64,000 nt of DNA from Deuterostichococcus epilithicus. Lineage: Eukaryota > Chlorophyta > Trebouxiophyceae > Prasiolales > Stichococcaceae. The notes under the pieces were generated by a model. It was not told where the DNA came from. It saw only the letters and a program-made list of their open reading frames with translations, and searched no databases. The stretch lies in the NCBI GenBank assembly GCA_033439295.1, contig JAVTLE010000005.1:3832501-3896500 (forward strand). The letters run 5' to 3'. Shown one piece after another: positions 36,143 to 47,180 of the stretch (the stretch's first letter is position 1; each line of letters opens with the position of its first letter). A program made the position numbers and the translations under genes.

Positions 36143-37132
36143 TCAACAGTCTGTACGGTAGAGTCGATGCACGCCACCGTGTTCCTGCCGCCCGCACTGC
36201 TGACAAATGCAGGCAGCACCAACTCGGCTGCATGCACGGCACAAGTGGGCTGTGAGCGAAGCCTCTTCACCGCAAGTAATGTTGAGGCAGGGTTCCCAAG
36301 CGGACTGGTGCAGTGCTACAGCACGACTCTCAATGCTGTGGCTAGACGCATGCTGTCCGCCAGCAGAGCTCCAAGCCTGGACCCTGATCCGAGCGCCTGG
36401 TGGCTGATGAGTTCGCATGTTTGCACGCGGTTGGATGTGGACAGGACACGCACCGCATGTGCGGGATGTGCGGCCCGACGCCACCGGGGGGTAGCAGCGC
36501 GCGCGGCCGCGCCTTGCCGCAAAGGGGCTGCCGCGGCTGACGCACTCGGCGCAGCTTCCCTGCCTGGTCAGGTACTGGCCTGCAGCGGGGCAGGTCAGGA
36601 TCCCAGGAACCCTGAACGCCGCCATCGCGGGCGAGCCCAGCACCGCCACGCCGCCGCCGCCGCTGCCGGCGGCTGGGGCGACCGTCTCCGAGGCCGACTG
36701 CACGTCGCACGTGACGTAGTGCGAGCCGTGCACCCGTGTCAGGGACAGCCCGAGGGCCAGGCTGAAGCGGTGCTGCGCCGCCGAGCCGGCGGCGGTGGCT
36801 AGCAGCAGCCAAGCACGCTGGCCGCTAAGGCTGTCGGCACAGGTGACGTTGAGGCGAAGTGCCGGTGCCGAGGTGGCGTCGCCACCGCTGCGCTTGCAGG
36901 CCACGCTGACGGCGCCGCGGAGCGTCACGTGGGCGCCAGGCATTGCCGTGGCAGGGCTGGCAGCCAGCCCAATAACCCGCGCATGACAGCTGGCTGCGGC
37001 GGTGGTGTCAGCCAGGCCAGGTGTTTGGGCGTCCAGACTTTCGGTCGTGTGCACACCAAGCAGCAGCGCCAGGAGCGTCAGTGCCATCGCCGAACCGGTG
37101 GAGGTGAATCCGCACTGAGGCGGTGCCGGCAT
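36143..37132 (-). CDS. unrecognised secreted Cys-rich protein, single open frame
   Basis: A 329-residue frame from ATG 37132 (or ATG 37087). From the second ATG the protein starts MALTLLALLLGVHTTESLDA, a good signal peptide. The first 200 residues look like a beta-rich extracellular domain (ARVIGLAASPATAMPGAHVT, HYVTCDVQSASETV). A Cys motif CPAAGQYLTRQGSCAEC resembles the GCC2/GCC3-type CPAG...C..C repeats of receptor ectodomains. After about residue 230 the composition changes and the frame may be running through an intron, so the true 3' end could lie elsewhere. The product is likely in the secretory route or cell surface. No family assigned. Confidence 0.5.
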   Translation of the reverse strand: MPAPPQCGFTSTGSAMALTLLALLLGVHTTESLDAQTPGLADTTAAASCHARVIGLAASPATAMPGAHVTLRGAVSVACKRSGGDATSAPALRLNVTCADSLSGQRAWLLLATAAGSAAQHRFSLALGLSLTRVHGSHYVTCDVQSASETVAPAAGSGGGGVAVLGSPAMAAFRVPGILTCPAAGQYLTRQGSCAECVSRGSPFAARRGRARCYPPVASGRTSRTCGACPVHIQPRANMRTHQPPGARIRVQAWSSAGGQHASSHSIESRAVALHQSAWEPCLNITCGEEASLTAHLCRACSRVGAACICQQCGRQEHGGVHRLYRTDC

Positions 37133-37897
37133 TGTCGCCTTGGCAGATTCTGCTGCTCAAGTCACGCAGACCCAGCAGAGCTTTGGGCCTAGCTGCTCGC
37201 GTCGCTGCAGCAGCCTGCTCGGCTGCAGTGGATTTGCCAGCTGCTGGTGGCCAAGATGCGCCACCGCAAATCTTGCGGCTGCGGGCGCCGTAGAGACTGT
37301 ATCGCCTGCACATCACAGCGGCGGGTGAAGTTCTCGTCCGGATGATCTGACGGCTGGCACGAGTACGCGTATCGAGTTGGTCCCGTGCCACATCGATGAT
37401 TTGGTTGCAGCCGGCAGCGTCTGTTGGTCATGCCTCACATGCCTCACGTCGAAACTGAAGCGAGAAACTATGCAAGAAAATGCTTTGCCACACTCACGCA
37501 GCGGCAGGATGGCCACTGGCCCTGCAGTACCGCCGGCCATGCAAAGAGGGGTCGGAGGATTGGTGGATCGATGTCGAGCATGAGGCTGTGGTCCCTTGAT
37601 TGCAGCCTAACAAAACGAACGTTACACTTGCCGTCGTTTCTCACGCAAGCGATTGCAGACTCGGCATGGCGCATCTGCGCGAGTACGACAGACTAGTGCG
37701 GCGCGCACCTTTGCGTCGACGCACACCGCTGCCGCGAATCTGCCCCAATCGCCGCTGAGGCTTCCCGAGGATCCTGCAGCTCGCGGCACGGCTTTGCGAT
37801 CTCAGGAACGCAAGCGAAGAGCAGGCGCAAATAGCTGCTGCTACTTGGCCCTGGTGTGAGCGCAGCACGGGACACTCGGATCAGTCACGAGTCCCGA
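37133..37897. promoter_or_regulatory. divergent upstream region of the secreted protein (-) and CTR (+)
   Basis: A 765 bp gap between two start codons. I looked for copper-response cores (GTAC): several GTAC occur (for example near 37683 and 37365), but GTAC is too short to be diagnostic by itself. Confidence 0.35.
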
Positions 37898-40139
37898 ATG
37901 TCGGCATGTCCGACAGGCAGTCAGGCACGTTGTGCAGGGTGTGCTTTCTTTATCACTTCAAGTCTAGTCTTTGGTCTGTTTCGTCACGGTCACGGCTGGG
38001 CGAATCTGGCGACTGGCAGGCGCGGCACGCAGGGCTTAGCATCGTCAGCAGGCTACAGCATTCGGAACATTTCGACCCTTCAGGCCTGCACAGTCAGCGC
38101 CCTGCTGCTGCTGTCCGTCATCGCACTGTCTCCTGGCACCAGTTACGCCTCAGCGGCTTCGGCTTACTCGCACTCACACGGCGACCAACACTCTCATCAC
38201 AGCAGTGGAGCTGACGCTCTGCACAACAGCGCCATGCACATGATGCAGATGTACTTCGAGGTGAGCTGCCCGATGAAGCGACTTTCAAGCGATCGTTTCT
38301 TTGACTTTCTCGGGATGCTCTAGGATGCGCAAGGCTGCGCAGCAAGTGATGGCTTCACCAGTGTTGCCGCACGCAAGCGGACAGCAGCAGGCATGCTGCG
38401 ACCAAGTGACATGGCATAGGTGGCTGTATGGCACGCGCATTCATTGCCTTGCAAAGCAAAGACAGTCCAGTGCATCGCTGGAGGAAGAACTTGTGAAGCC
38501 GAGGCTGCTCCTGGAAGGGGAGGGGCACCTGTGGAGAAGCTGCCTGTCCATGGCCCTGCCGCCGCAGGTCCCCCGCCTCGGCTGGACCAACGCAGCCGGC
38601 CGGTGCACCATGCCGTGTTTTTCAAGCAGCAGACCGACCGTATACGACGACGACCGAACCGAAATCAGCGCACGGTCCTGATGTCGCCTCCGCCACTCAC
38701 AGGCGGGCACGCACGTGACGCTGTGGCTGCGCTCGTGGCACACCTCGACGCACTTGCAGTATGCCGCCAGCGTGGTAGGGCTGCTGCTGCTGGCGGTCGT
38801 TGCGGAGTGCCTCGCTGCGATGCGCGCCAGGTGAGCTTCCTGCTGCTTGTACGGCGTCGGGCTCCTTCCCCACTCCGCTGCAGCAGTTGAATGAAGAAAG
38901 CCTTTGTGCTGGCGCTTCGCCGACTTGTGTCATGCCGCAATCGGCGAGCAGCAGCGCGGCGGCAGCACCCTGTGCGGGCTCGCATAACCCTGTTTGCAGC
39001 CCTCTCATATGGCCCTGGGCTTTCTTACATGCTCAGCACGTCGGCAGTGTTCGCCCCAGGGAGAGTTGCTGCCCTCCACCCGGAGCACAGCTGCAGAGGC
39101 AACACGTCGGTGCTGGCGGCCTCTCAACGCGGCCGCTGAGAGCAGACTCACCTGTGCTCGATGACTGGGCTAAACCTGGCTAAAACCCTAAACCCTCAGG
39201 CTGGCGCGGGCGGCTGCAGCGCCGGGCGGCGCCGGCAGCGGCAACGCGGTGTGGCCCGATGATGCAGGAGCTGGGCCGCAGTCGGCAGCGGAGCCCCTGC
39301 TGGGCTTCGTGACTGCCAGGTGAGGGCCTGACGGGTCCTGTGCAGGCACAGCGATAGTCGGCCTGCGGCTCCCTGTGAGGGCGTGCTGGACGCATGTCGC
39401 CACCGGCTGTGCAGAGCATGCGTCATTCGGCAAATGAGCATGCCCCGTCACACGGTGCCCACGCGACTGCGCGGCAGAACCGCGGGCGTTTGAACTGCTT
39501 TTGCTGTGTGATGCAGTAACGTTCCTCCTTCTTTCAACTTGTCCTGACTGTCAGAGGACTTGGCAAGGCTGACGTGGCAGGTCGATGTGGCGGCAGCAGC
39601 AACCCCGCAGCGTCCTCACTTGCAAGTGATGTGCTACCATTGCTCTTGCACAGGGCATCGACGCCGGCGCGGCTGCGGGCGGTGCTGGCGCTGCTGTACG
39701 CGCTCAACGTCGCCGTCGCCTACCTGCTCATGCTGGTAGGAAGCATCCCCCCTGCGTGTGTTCCCCATTTCTGCGCGCCGGCTGCCGTCCCGGCCTGGTC
39801 TTGCGCCTCTCGACGCGCTCACGGCGTGCCCTACACGACCTTCCCTCGCATATGGGGCCCTGCAAAGGTGTACCCCTCCCACTGCCTCCTCGAGCGCGCC
39901 GGTAACAGTCAGCTCCGTAGGGAAGATCGACAAAGCCTGGTGTAAGCTGGCGTACTTGAGCGCCTGCCCCTGTAGAGCGGGCAATCCACACCCTTGTGTG
40001 CCTGCCGCAGGCGGTCATGACCTACAACGTTGGCTACTTCGTTGCCATCGTGGCCGGCTTTGGGCTGGGTCACTTTGCGTTTGCGGACTTCAAGGCAGGC
40101 GGAGCTGGCGGCGGCGACGCCTGCTGCCCGCAGCCCTGA
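37898..40139 (+). CDS. CTR: CTR-family high-affinity copper transporter, 5 exons
   Basis: CTR proteins import Cu(I) as trimers at the plasma membrane or vacuole. Exons 37898-38260, 38703-38830, 39200-39319, 39654-39735 and 40011-40139 join with consistent phases to 273 residues. The N-terminal part has a hydrophobic segment (VSALLLLSVIALSPG, probable signal peptide) and then His/Met metal ligands (YSHSHGDQHSHHS, MHMMQM). TM1 region: VTLWLRSWHTSTHLQYAASV and LLLLAVVAECLA. TM2 and TM3: LALLYALNVAVAYLLMLAVM and GYFVAIVAGFGLGHFAF, containing the MxxxM (MLAVM) and GxxxG (GFGLG) motifs. The tail ends in CCPQP, a Cys pair as in CTR C-termini. The loop between TM1 and TM2 is Ala/Gly-rich. The start could be a later ATG; the long N-terminus before the hydrophobic segment is unusual. 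Confidence 0.9.
39181..39199 (+). repeat. telomere-like CCCTAAA repeat forming an intron 3' end
   Basis: TAAAACCCTAAACCCTCAG leads straight into the AG acceptor of CTR exon 3 at 39200. About two and a half CCCTAAA units occupy the polypyrimidine-tract position. Confidence 0.8.
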
Positions 40140-41004
40140 CAGGGCCTGCCCCTGCACGAGTGCAGCAGACCAGCCTGGCTCGTCTGCACAGTAGAAGGGA
40201 ACCTGTGTACGGGCTGCACGGCAGAGGCGCCGCTGACGCACGAGGGTAGTGAGGGTATCGGGCTGGCGCACCTAGAGCAGGAGTTTCCAGGAGAAGGCAG
40301 CAGCAGCTTCCAGCGCGCTGCACGAAGAACTACCGGAGTGACAGATGGTGGTCGTTTGAGTTTGTTTGTTGATGGCGCCTGCTTATCGTCGGGCAGCTCG
40401 GTACAGGGTGAATTTGCTGGCACCGACCGTGAATTGAAGTGTGTTACTAGAGTGTTCCATGTCGTCAAAGCGCCACCAAAACGCGCACTTAACCTGAAGA
40501 CTTGAAGACCTGCTTATTTTACCGAGCATGCCAACGAGATCGCAGCACGGGCGCCCAGCAAGCCAGCGGAGGCACTCCGGGTCATCACCTGGTGTGTCAA
40601 CCTTGAAGCTGGTCATATCAGCCGGTATGCGTCAAACTTGCGTTGAAGAGCAGGTACCCAGTTTCAAGATGCGTGAGCAATGGATCACTTGATGATGCTT
40701 TGACGTCTGCCTGCAATCTGATGCAACACAAGGAAGCATCCCTATCTGACGGTTCCAAACTTCATAAACTTCATACCGTAGTTCGACAGTGACCTTCCGC
40801 CATGGTGGAGCATGCAAACATCCTGCCTTGTGCGGTCGGCGGCAACAATATCCATTGAGCCATGCTGGCCTCAATAATCCGCAAATGTCACGATTTGCCG
40901 CAATGTGGCACAGCATCGTCCTCCAGTCTTGGCGGATGATGCGAGGCTGCCGCAGGTGGGGTGCGCGCCACCCCCCCTGGTGCATCCCTCACGGTGGCAA
41001 CTCA
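40140..41004. other. convergent intergenic region between CTR and GT14-like
   Basis: Both genes end here. The sequence is AT-richer than the coding regions (40380-40900). No coding signal recognised. Confidence 0.45.
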
Positions 41005-44000
41005 TCAAGGCGGCGGCAGCTCAGCCGCCGCCTCCGTCGCCGCCTCTGCCGAGCGGCAGCCGCCGGACGCCATGCACGGCAGCCGCCGCAGCCAAGCAGG
41101 GATCCTGCTTTCCGCGTCCTGCCGCCTTCGGTGCTTGGCCCGCCACGGCGCCAGCACGCCCGACGGCTCGCTTGCCTCGGTGAGCGCCTCATAGACCAGG
41201 TCCCGGGTGGAGGGGCCCCACTTGCGGGAGAACATCGAGCACCTCACCTGCGGGCCCCGCACGAAAGTGTGAACCAGCTGCAGGCCCGCAATATATCAGT
41301 AATAGGTTATTTGGCATGACCCTATACCCTTCAGAATGCAGGTTTGGTGGCTGGTCCACGTGGGGGCTGGAACATTCCGCCTCCGCGTCAGCACTCGTGA
41401 CCAACCGAAGCATCACTGCACTGCAAGAACACACTGTAGGACATTGCAGCATATGCAGCGCGCCCGCAGCGCACCATTTCGTCCACCCTGTAGCTGTAAG
41501 GCGCGGTCTGCGGTGCCGCCGGGCAGCGGTAGCGGAGCAGGCTGGCGGCCGTCTCGAAGTTGCCCGGTAGGTTGATGTCGCTGCGGCAAGGACAGGCAGC
41601 GTCGAACCGGTAGGCAGGTGAACAGAACTTGTGACGGCTCGCAGGCACGACTAGCCTCAGCGGGCCCCTGACGTCTCAGGAGCAGCGCTGGTGATGCGAG
41701 CAAGCGCCTCACTCACGAAAGCAATGCTGAAACAGAGGCAGAGCCGGAGCCAGCAGCAGGCAAAGCGCCATGCAGCGGGCGGTGCAGCCTGCGTCCCTGA
41801 AGATTCTGGGATCTTCAGCAGCGGCACCTCACCTGATGGCGTCCCTGTAGGGGCACTTGCCGGTCTGGTTCCGCACTGTGTTGATGGTTTCCAGACTGGC
41901 GTCCTGCAGGCGAGGCGTGGAGCATATCTATTTGAAAATTGCCAGTGCGAATTCCTCTGTTCGGTGTCCCTTTGCTGCTCCACGGGCTGGCACAGGCAGC
42001 ACTGGGGGGCCCAGGCCCCGCTGCTGGGGAGCAGCGTGTTCAGGGGGTTGCAGCCCGGCTGCAGGGCAAGTGGAGACTGGGGCTGACAATGCAGGCGCAC
42101 AGGGCTGCGATCTGCAGGCAGCGCCGCCGCTGGGTGCATGTGTGCATCCACAGGGCACCGGCCGTTCAGAAACCCTGACAACATACAGGCGATACACACA
42201 TTTCCAGGCGCCTCCCATGCCCCCCCGTCTATGTTCATCATGCGAGCCTCCAGCACTTTTCCCCTGCACAGGGGCCCCTCGAAAGGAGTTGTATCATCCC
42301 TTGCCTTCATCCAGTAGGTGAAGGGGCTGCCAGTGCCGGGCGCCCGCGTCCAGTCCACATGCATCGCGTTGCCCGCGCAGGTGGTCTCGCCACTGAACCC
42401 CGCAGCCGCCAGCACCGTGGGATAGTAGTGCTCGTCGCTCACGCACGGGTACGGCTTGCTGCGGGGGCAGGGCTCAAGGTTAGAGGGCGGCCAGTTCGAT
42501 AGGTTTCGCCCGTCAGCGGCGGCGTCGCTCCATGTGCTGTGCTGATGCCGTTGAAGATGGCACGACGTCCAAGGAAGGGCTGCCACTGGCTTTGGGCTCC
42601 TGGCGCAGTGACCCTGTAGCTTGTCAAAGACAATCGCAGCAATGCACGTGGTCTTTGATTTACCCCAGAAGACGCAACACACAAAACATAATGCTGCTAT
42701 TCCTGCAGAACTCTCTGATGCGCCGCAACAGAGCCCGGCTGCGGAGCCCAACGCCCGCTGTCGCCTCTGCCAGTTTTCCTTCAGTACAGCATCAGGATGC
42801 CGACCCTGAAGCCAAAGCGGGGCCCTCCTCAATGGTAGCGACCCACAGCAGTGGGCGGCCGAGCTGCCGCCCAGCAGCTGGCGGGTTGCGGCGGTTTTTC
42901 GTGGGTCCCAACCCTGCGTCGTCCGCTTGAAGCCCCAGAGGAGCCAACTCTCACCTGGTGTTTGTTCGGGGGTCCACCCATTCCCGCGCTAGGCACGGCG
43001 GCGAGATGGCCTCCCACACCGCCGTGTCACGTGCCAGCACCTGAAAAGATGATCGAGTCAGACAGGCTCCTTGGGTAGGATGTCGACGCAGTCGGGCTCC
43101 CGGCATTTGGCACCAGGCATGCATGAGTGCGCTAAATGCAGACATGCCGTGGGCTGCTGCCGCAGGAAGGACACCGTCCACAGACACTACCAACTCTGAA
43201 CCCTAAGACCAGGCGCACCTCCGCGTGGTGGCGCAGGATCATGGACCACTGGCTGGTCTTCCGCCACATGTGCGGCTTAAGGAAGCTGGTCTCCAGCTGC
43301 GGCACCCACATCACGCGCGTTTGCTGCGACTGCGAGAGCAGCACAGAGGCGCGGCATTGGCGCAAGGAGGAGAAGCGGCGGCAAATCCAGCTGATGGTCG
43401 ATGCAGCCTGGCTGGGTCGCATGTGCGAGTCGGACTTCGTTGTTGTTTCTTCAGGCAGCTGGCTTCTTCTTCATGGGCACAGCAAACGGCACGCAAGCAG
43501 GCCATGTGCAGGATGTGGCGACCCTCAGAAAGCGCTCCGATGCGCCCGGCGCCGCAACCTTGCGCAGCGGAACACCCCCGGGATGCGGGCCGGATATTCG
43601 CACATGGGGGTTTGGTGCGGAGGCTCGCACCTCGCAGGCAGACATGCGCGTCTTGCTCTCGCCCATAAGCTGCGCCCACACCAGGTGCGGCGGGTACAGT
43701 GGGATGGTGGTCTCGTCCACGAATTGGAAGCGCTGGTTGGCGGGGTTGGCCACCGCCGCCGCCAGCAGCAGCCGCATGGCCGCCGTCACCGAGTGGTGAC
43801 CCCATTCCACCTGCCGGGGTTTAAAGTTCAAACCCTTTGCAGGGAGGGGGAGGAGGGTAGGCAGGCAAGGATGCATGCGAGCCGGAGCTGCGGATAGCTC
43901 ATGCAAGCACACGTCACAGGCATGATGCGAAGCAGCTGGGTGCCAGGGGGCTGCGTGTGGCAAGACTTGGCAGGGTTCTGCACACTGGGAAGGCCAGACA

Positions 44001-45178
44001 TGCCCTTACCTTGACTCGGTCCCGCAGCTCCCGGCCATGGAACAGGTGACCGGCACCGTAGGGCCCGAAAAACGGTGCCGGGTGCACGTACACGCTGTAC
44101 AGGTGCTGCGCCGCAAGGATGCCCGCGTTGCCGTTGCGCCGTCGGCCGCCCGCCCGCGGCAGCGCCCACTTCAGCGCCCGCCGCCGCCGTGCTGCCTGCA
44201 GGCGGGCGAGCCGTCGCTGCCGGCCTGCCAGGTCGGCATCGCCGCCGCCGCCCCTCCCAAGTTCCAATTCCAGTTGCGTTGCCGATGGCTCGGCGTCGCC
44301 GCCGCCGGACCCGGCAGTAGCGCCGCCAAAGCTGCCGTCCTCCAACTCGCCAACGCTACCGCCCCTGCCAACCACCGGTGCATTGCCGGCATCGTCAGGA
44401 TCCAGGACGGCAGCCTCCTGGCCCGGCTCGGCGCCGCCGCCGTCGCCGCCGCAGCAGGCAGCCGCAATGATCGACGTCGGCACCAGGCCCCTGGCGTCAT
44501 CCAGCCAGGCTGCCCAGGTGCGCTCGTGGTGAATGGGGCCCCTCACCAGGAACATCAGCGCCACCTGCAGCCACCATGTAGGCTGGGTGCTCGCCATTGT
44601 CTGCTTGGACCGGAAGGGTGCACCTTACTGGGCACTCCACAGCGCTACTCTGCCAGGTGCATGCTGAGCGCCTTGGTATAAGAGGCTGCAACAGGCCCGT
44701 TCTCATGCCCTTCCGGCTGCAACCCTTCGCGGCGGCGCTTGCGGTATCGAGCAATTTCATTGCTTAAAATAATGAAATCTCATTTTATGTCTGTACGTTT
44801 AGCGTAGCATTCTTGCAGACGTACATCACTCAGGTGAATGAGGATGATCACCTTGGGCACATCAAAGTGCGGCCCACACCGCCGCCGCCGCCCCAGAGCA
44901 GAACCCGCACTCGCTGGCGCTGCATCCCTGCCTGCTCCCCTGCCTGCAGCACTGCCGCCACCGCCGCCGCCGCCGCCGCCATCGACGCCGCCGCCGGACA
45001 GGTCCCTCCGGTTGAAGGTCACCAGCAGCGGCGATGCCGAGCTGTCCGCGCCGCTGCCACCGCCGCTGCCAAACCCCGAGCCGTCCAGCCACCCAAATTG
45101 GAAGGCGCACAGCAGGACCACCACTGGCAACGCCCAGGCGGTGCGCAACAGTCTGCGGCTTCGCGGGGCCCCAGGCAT
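41005..45178 (-). CDS. GT14-like (core-2/I-branching, plant DUF266/BC10) glycosyltransferase
   Basis: Type II Golgi glycosyltransferase. Resolved minus exons: 45178-44852, 44564-44010 and 43810-43631, phase 0 throughout. Exon 1 starts MPGAPRSRRLLRTAW with a TM (ALPVVVLLCAFQF) and a poly-Gly stem, ending HFDVPK. Exon 2 reads VALMFLVRGPIHHERTWAAW and ends LYSVYVHPAPFFGPYGAG, LFHGRELRDRVK. Exon 3 reads VEWGHHSVTAAMRLLLAAAV and NQRFQFVDETTIPLYPP, the typical NERFVLLSES-like core. Later segments are TSFLKPHMWRKTSQWSMILR (about 43220-43290), VSDEHYYPTVLAAAGF (about 42400-42450), VDWTRAPG, DASLETINTVRNQTGKCPY (41837-41905) and MFSRKWGPSTRDLVYEAL (41180-41240), matching the CxFARKF-like end of the family. 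A Ser/Gly/acidic insertion of about 100 residues interrupts exon 2. The stop at 41005-41007 is the likely end. Confidence 0.87.
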
Positions 45179-46823
45179 CAACCCTGCAAGTTTGAGACAA
45201 CACTCGAGTGGATGCCGCTAGACAGTACGCACACAGCCTGCCAGGACAGGCGCAAGCAATTACCCAGGTAGACTTTAACGAAACCAGTCTGATCACCTGA
45301 CACCGACAGAGCTGAAACATTTTCTCGCCCAGCACCTCACACAAGACTGGTTTTCAGGAGATGTGTGCAGGATCGGGGCGCCAAATGATGTGCACAGGAC
45401 GACTCGACATCAATGGAACGACCAGCAATCAGCTGAAGCCTCGATGTGTCCGCGCCAAGGTGAGAATCATAGGCTAATGTGCATCAGTTTGCGCCACGAT
45501 TTCGAGGCTGCTGCAGTCCAATATGAGAACACACAGCTTGATTCCCTGTTCGCGAGATGCAGCTCTGAGCCGCAGCAATGACAAATCATTACAAGTGGTG
45601 CTTGCTGCTTCCGGAACTAAACTCTCTCTTCAACCAAATTCTAGGTTTTCCCTAAATGGGCTCTTGATGTTTCAGTGCCATCCGTCCTCCGTCTCGAGTC
45701 TTAGGACCGGCCCTGATGACAAGCCTCTGTTGCGCGAGTTCCGCTCGCGGGGTGCACCGTGCCGGAACATACGGGATCCTGAACACCCCGCTGAAGCCTC
45801 GCCACACGAGCACCCTGCGTTCTGGCCCTGAACTCTGGCAGCGCAGCGCTCCGAGAGGGCTGAGCACGTCAGATCCTATTGTCCAAATGCAGTCAAATGC
45901 CTCTCGGAACGCGTTGATGGTTTCTATGTGTGTTGGACGTCGCTCGCATTGACCAGCTCTGTTATTCAAACTGCCTGCAGCAGCCGTTAGGCGGTCATCG
46001 TGTGTGCTGAACGCTCAAACACCAGCCACCACGAAGTGTTGCGGGCGGTGCAACATTTCCGCAATACGGTGAGCATATGTGAGTATGACATGACTTGTCT
46101 GTTTGATTTCCTCGCCTTCCTTGCTTCTGTCATGCCAAAGTGACTTGAATAATACCTGGTTTATCTTCTGGCAGGTGCGGACAGAGGAGACGAAGCTCAA
46201 CTTGATCAAGGTCTTGGGCTTCGTGTTCGCGTGCTTCGGGATATGCCCCGCTACCACATGCGAGTTCTTGGACCAGGTTTTCGTCAGAAGCTGTGTCACC
46301 GGAGATGAATCAACCTATGAAATGGTGAGAAGCTTGACCCGTCCAGCCGCAGACTTGCAATTTGGACGGCGCATCTTCCATTACCTTGACTTCTAGCAGC
46401 ACATGAGGTCTCTGCCTGCAGGCGTGCGTCACGACCGAGGCCCGACGGACGCAATGCCACTATCTTCCCCACGACAGTGGAGAAAAATTCCAAAGGATGC
46501 TGTATCACCGTGTGCCTGACGCCTGAGTCACGTCAGCTCTCCTCCAGCGAGACTGCTGGATACTCGAGGTTACAGTCGGAAAGCAGAAGCAAGCTGGCGA
46601 ACCAATTTGGCAAATGAAACTCGCAATGGAGATGGTGCGAGCAGAATCATGCGGGCAACCGATGCCAAATGATCTCCGGGAGAAAGTGACCAGTCAAACA
46701 AACAGTTGAAACGACAGGAAGCAGGTAGAGTTTTCCAGTATCAGAGCTGAGGGCAATATGGTTCCTGCCTGTACACGCATTTCAGATTCAGATTGCTGGC
46801 TTCATGCCGCTGCGCCCTCCAGA
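45179..46823. other. gene-poor, AT-richer stretch, nothing recognised
   Basis: Upstream of the GT14-like gene and downstream of the SDR gene. A plus-strand ORF at 46103-46396 shows no known domain. Base composition is clearly lower in GC than the flanking genes. It probably holds the GT14-like promoter and the SDR 3' UTR. Confidence 0.4.
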
Positions 46824-47180
46824 TCAGCGCCACCAACGCGGACGACTTCGGACTTCTTGCTTTTGTCCTGCGCACGAAGCAGTGTAACACATAAGCACGC
46901 ACTCAGCGGTACCACAGCTACAGCAAGACACATCGTTCCCGAGTAATTGGAATGATATAAGGCCACACGCGATGATGCCACATTCTACATGTTTGGCCCT
47001 GCTGGACCTGGCTACCTTGAAGTGACACCGCTGGTAGACTGCAGTCCTGGACATCGGACTCGCTTGAAACGGCCATGTGATTAATAAGGCAAATGTGCAT
47101 GTGCCTGTGCACATGCGGCGAGCTGCCTCACACGGCAGTCGCGGAAACGGAATGCCTGTACAATCAAAAGGGGATCTCGC

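Noticed and set aside
38561-38701. extra CTR exon reading HHAVFFKQQTD
   Set aside because: Exon 1 joins directly to 38703 in phase 0 and gives the conserved MYFEAGTHVTLW; the extra segment does not fit the phase.
39181-39199. chromosome end or former telomere
   Set aside because: The CCCTAAA units are two to three copies long, internal to introns, and occur at several separate sites with genes on both sides.
41657-42832. 391-codon open frame on the minus strand as a single-exon gene
   Set aside because: Only its VSDEHYYPT...VDWTRAPG part matches the GT14 family; the frame runs through introns of that gene on both sides.
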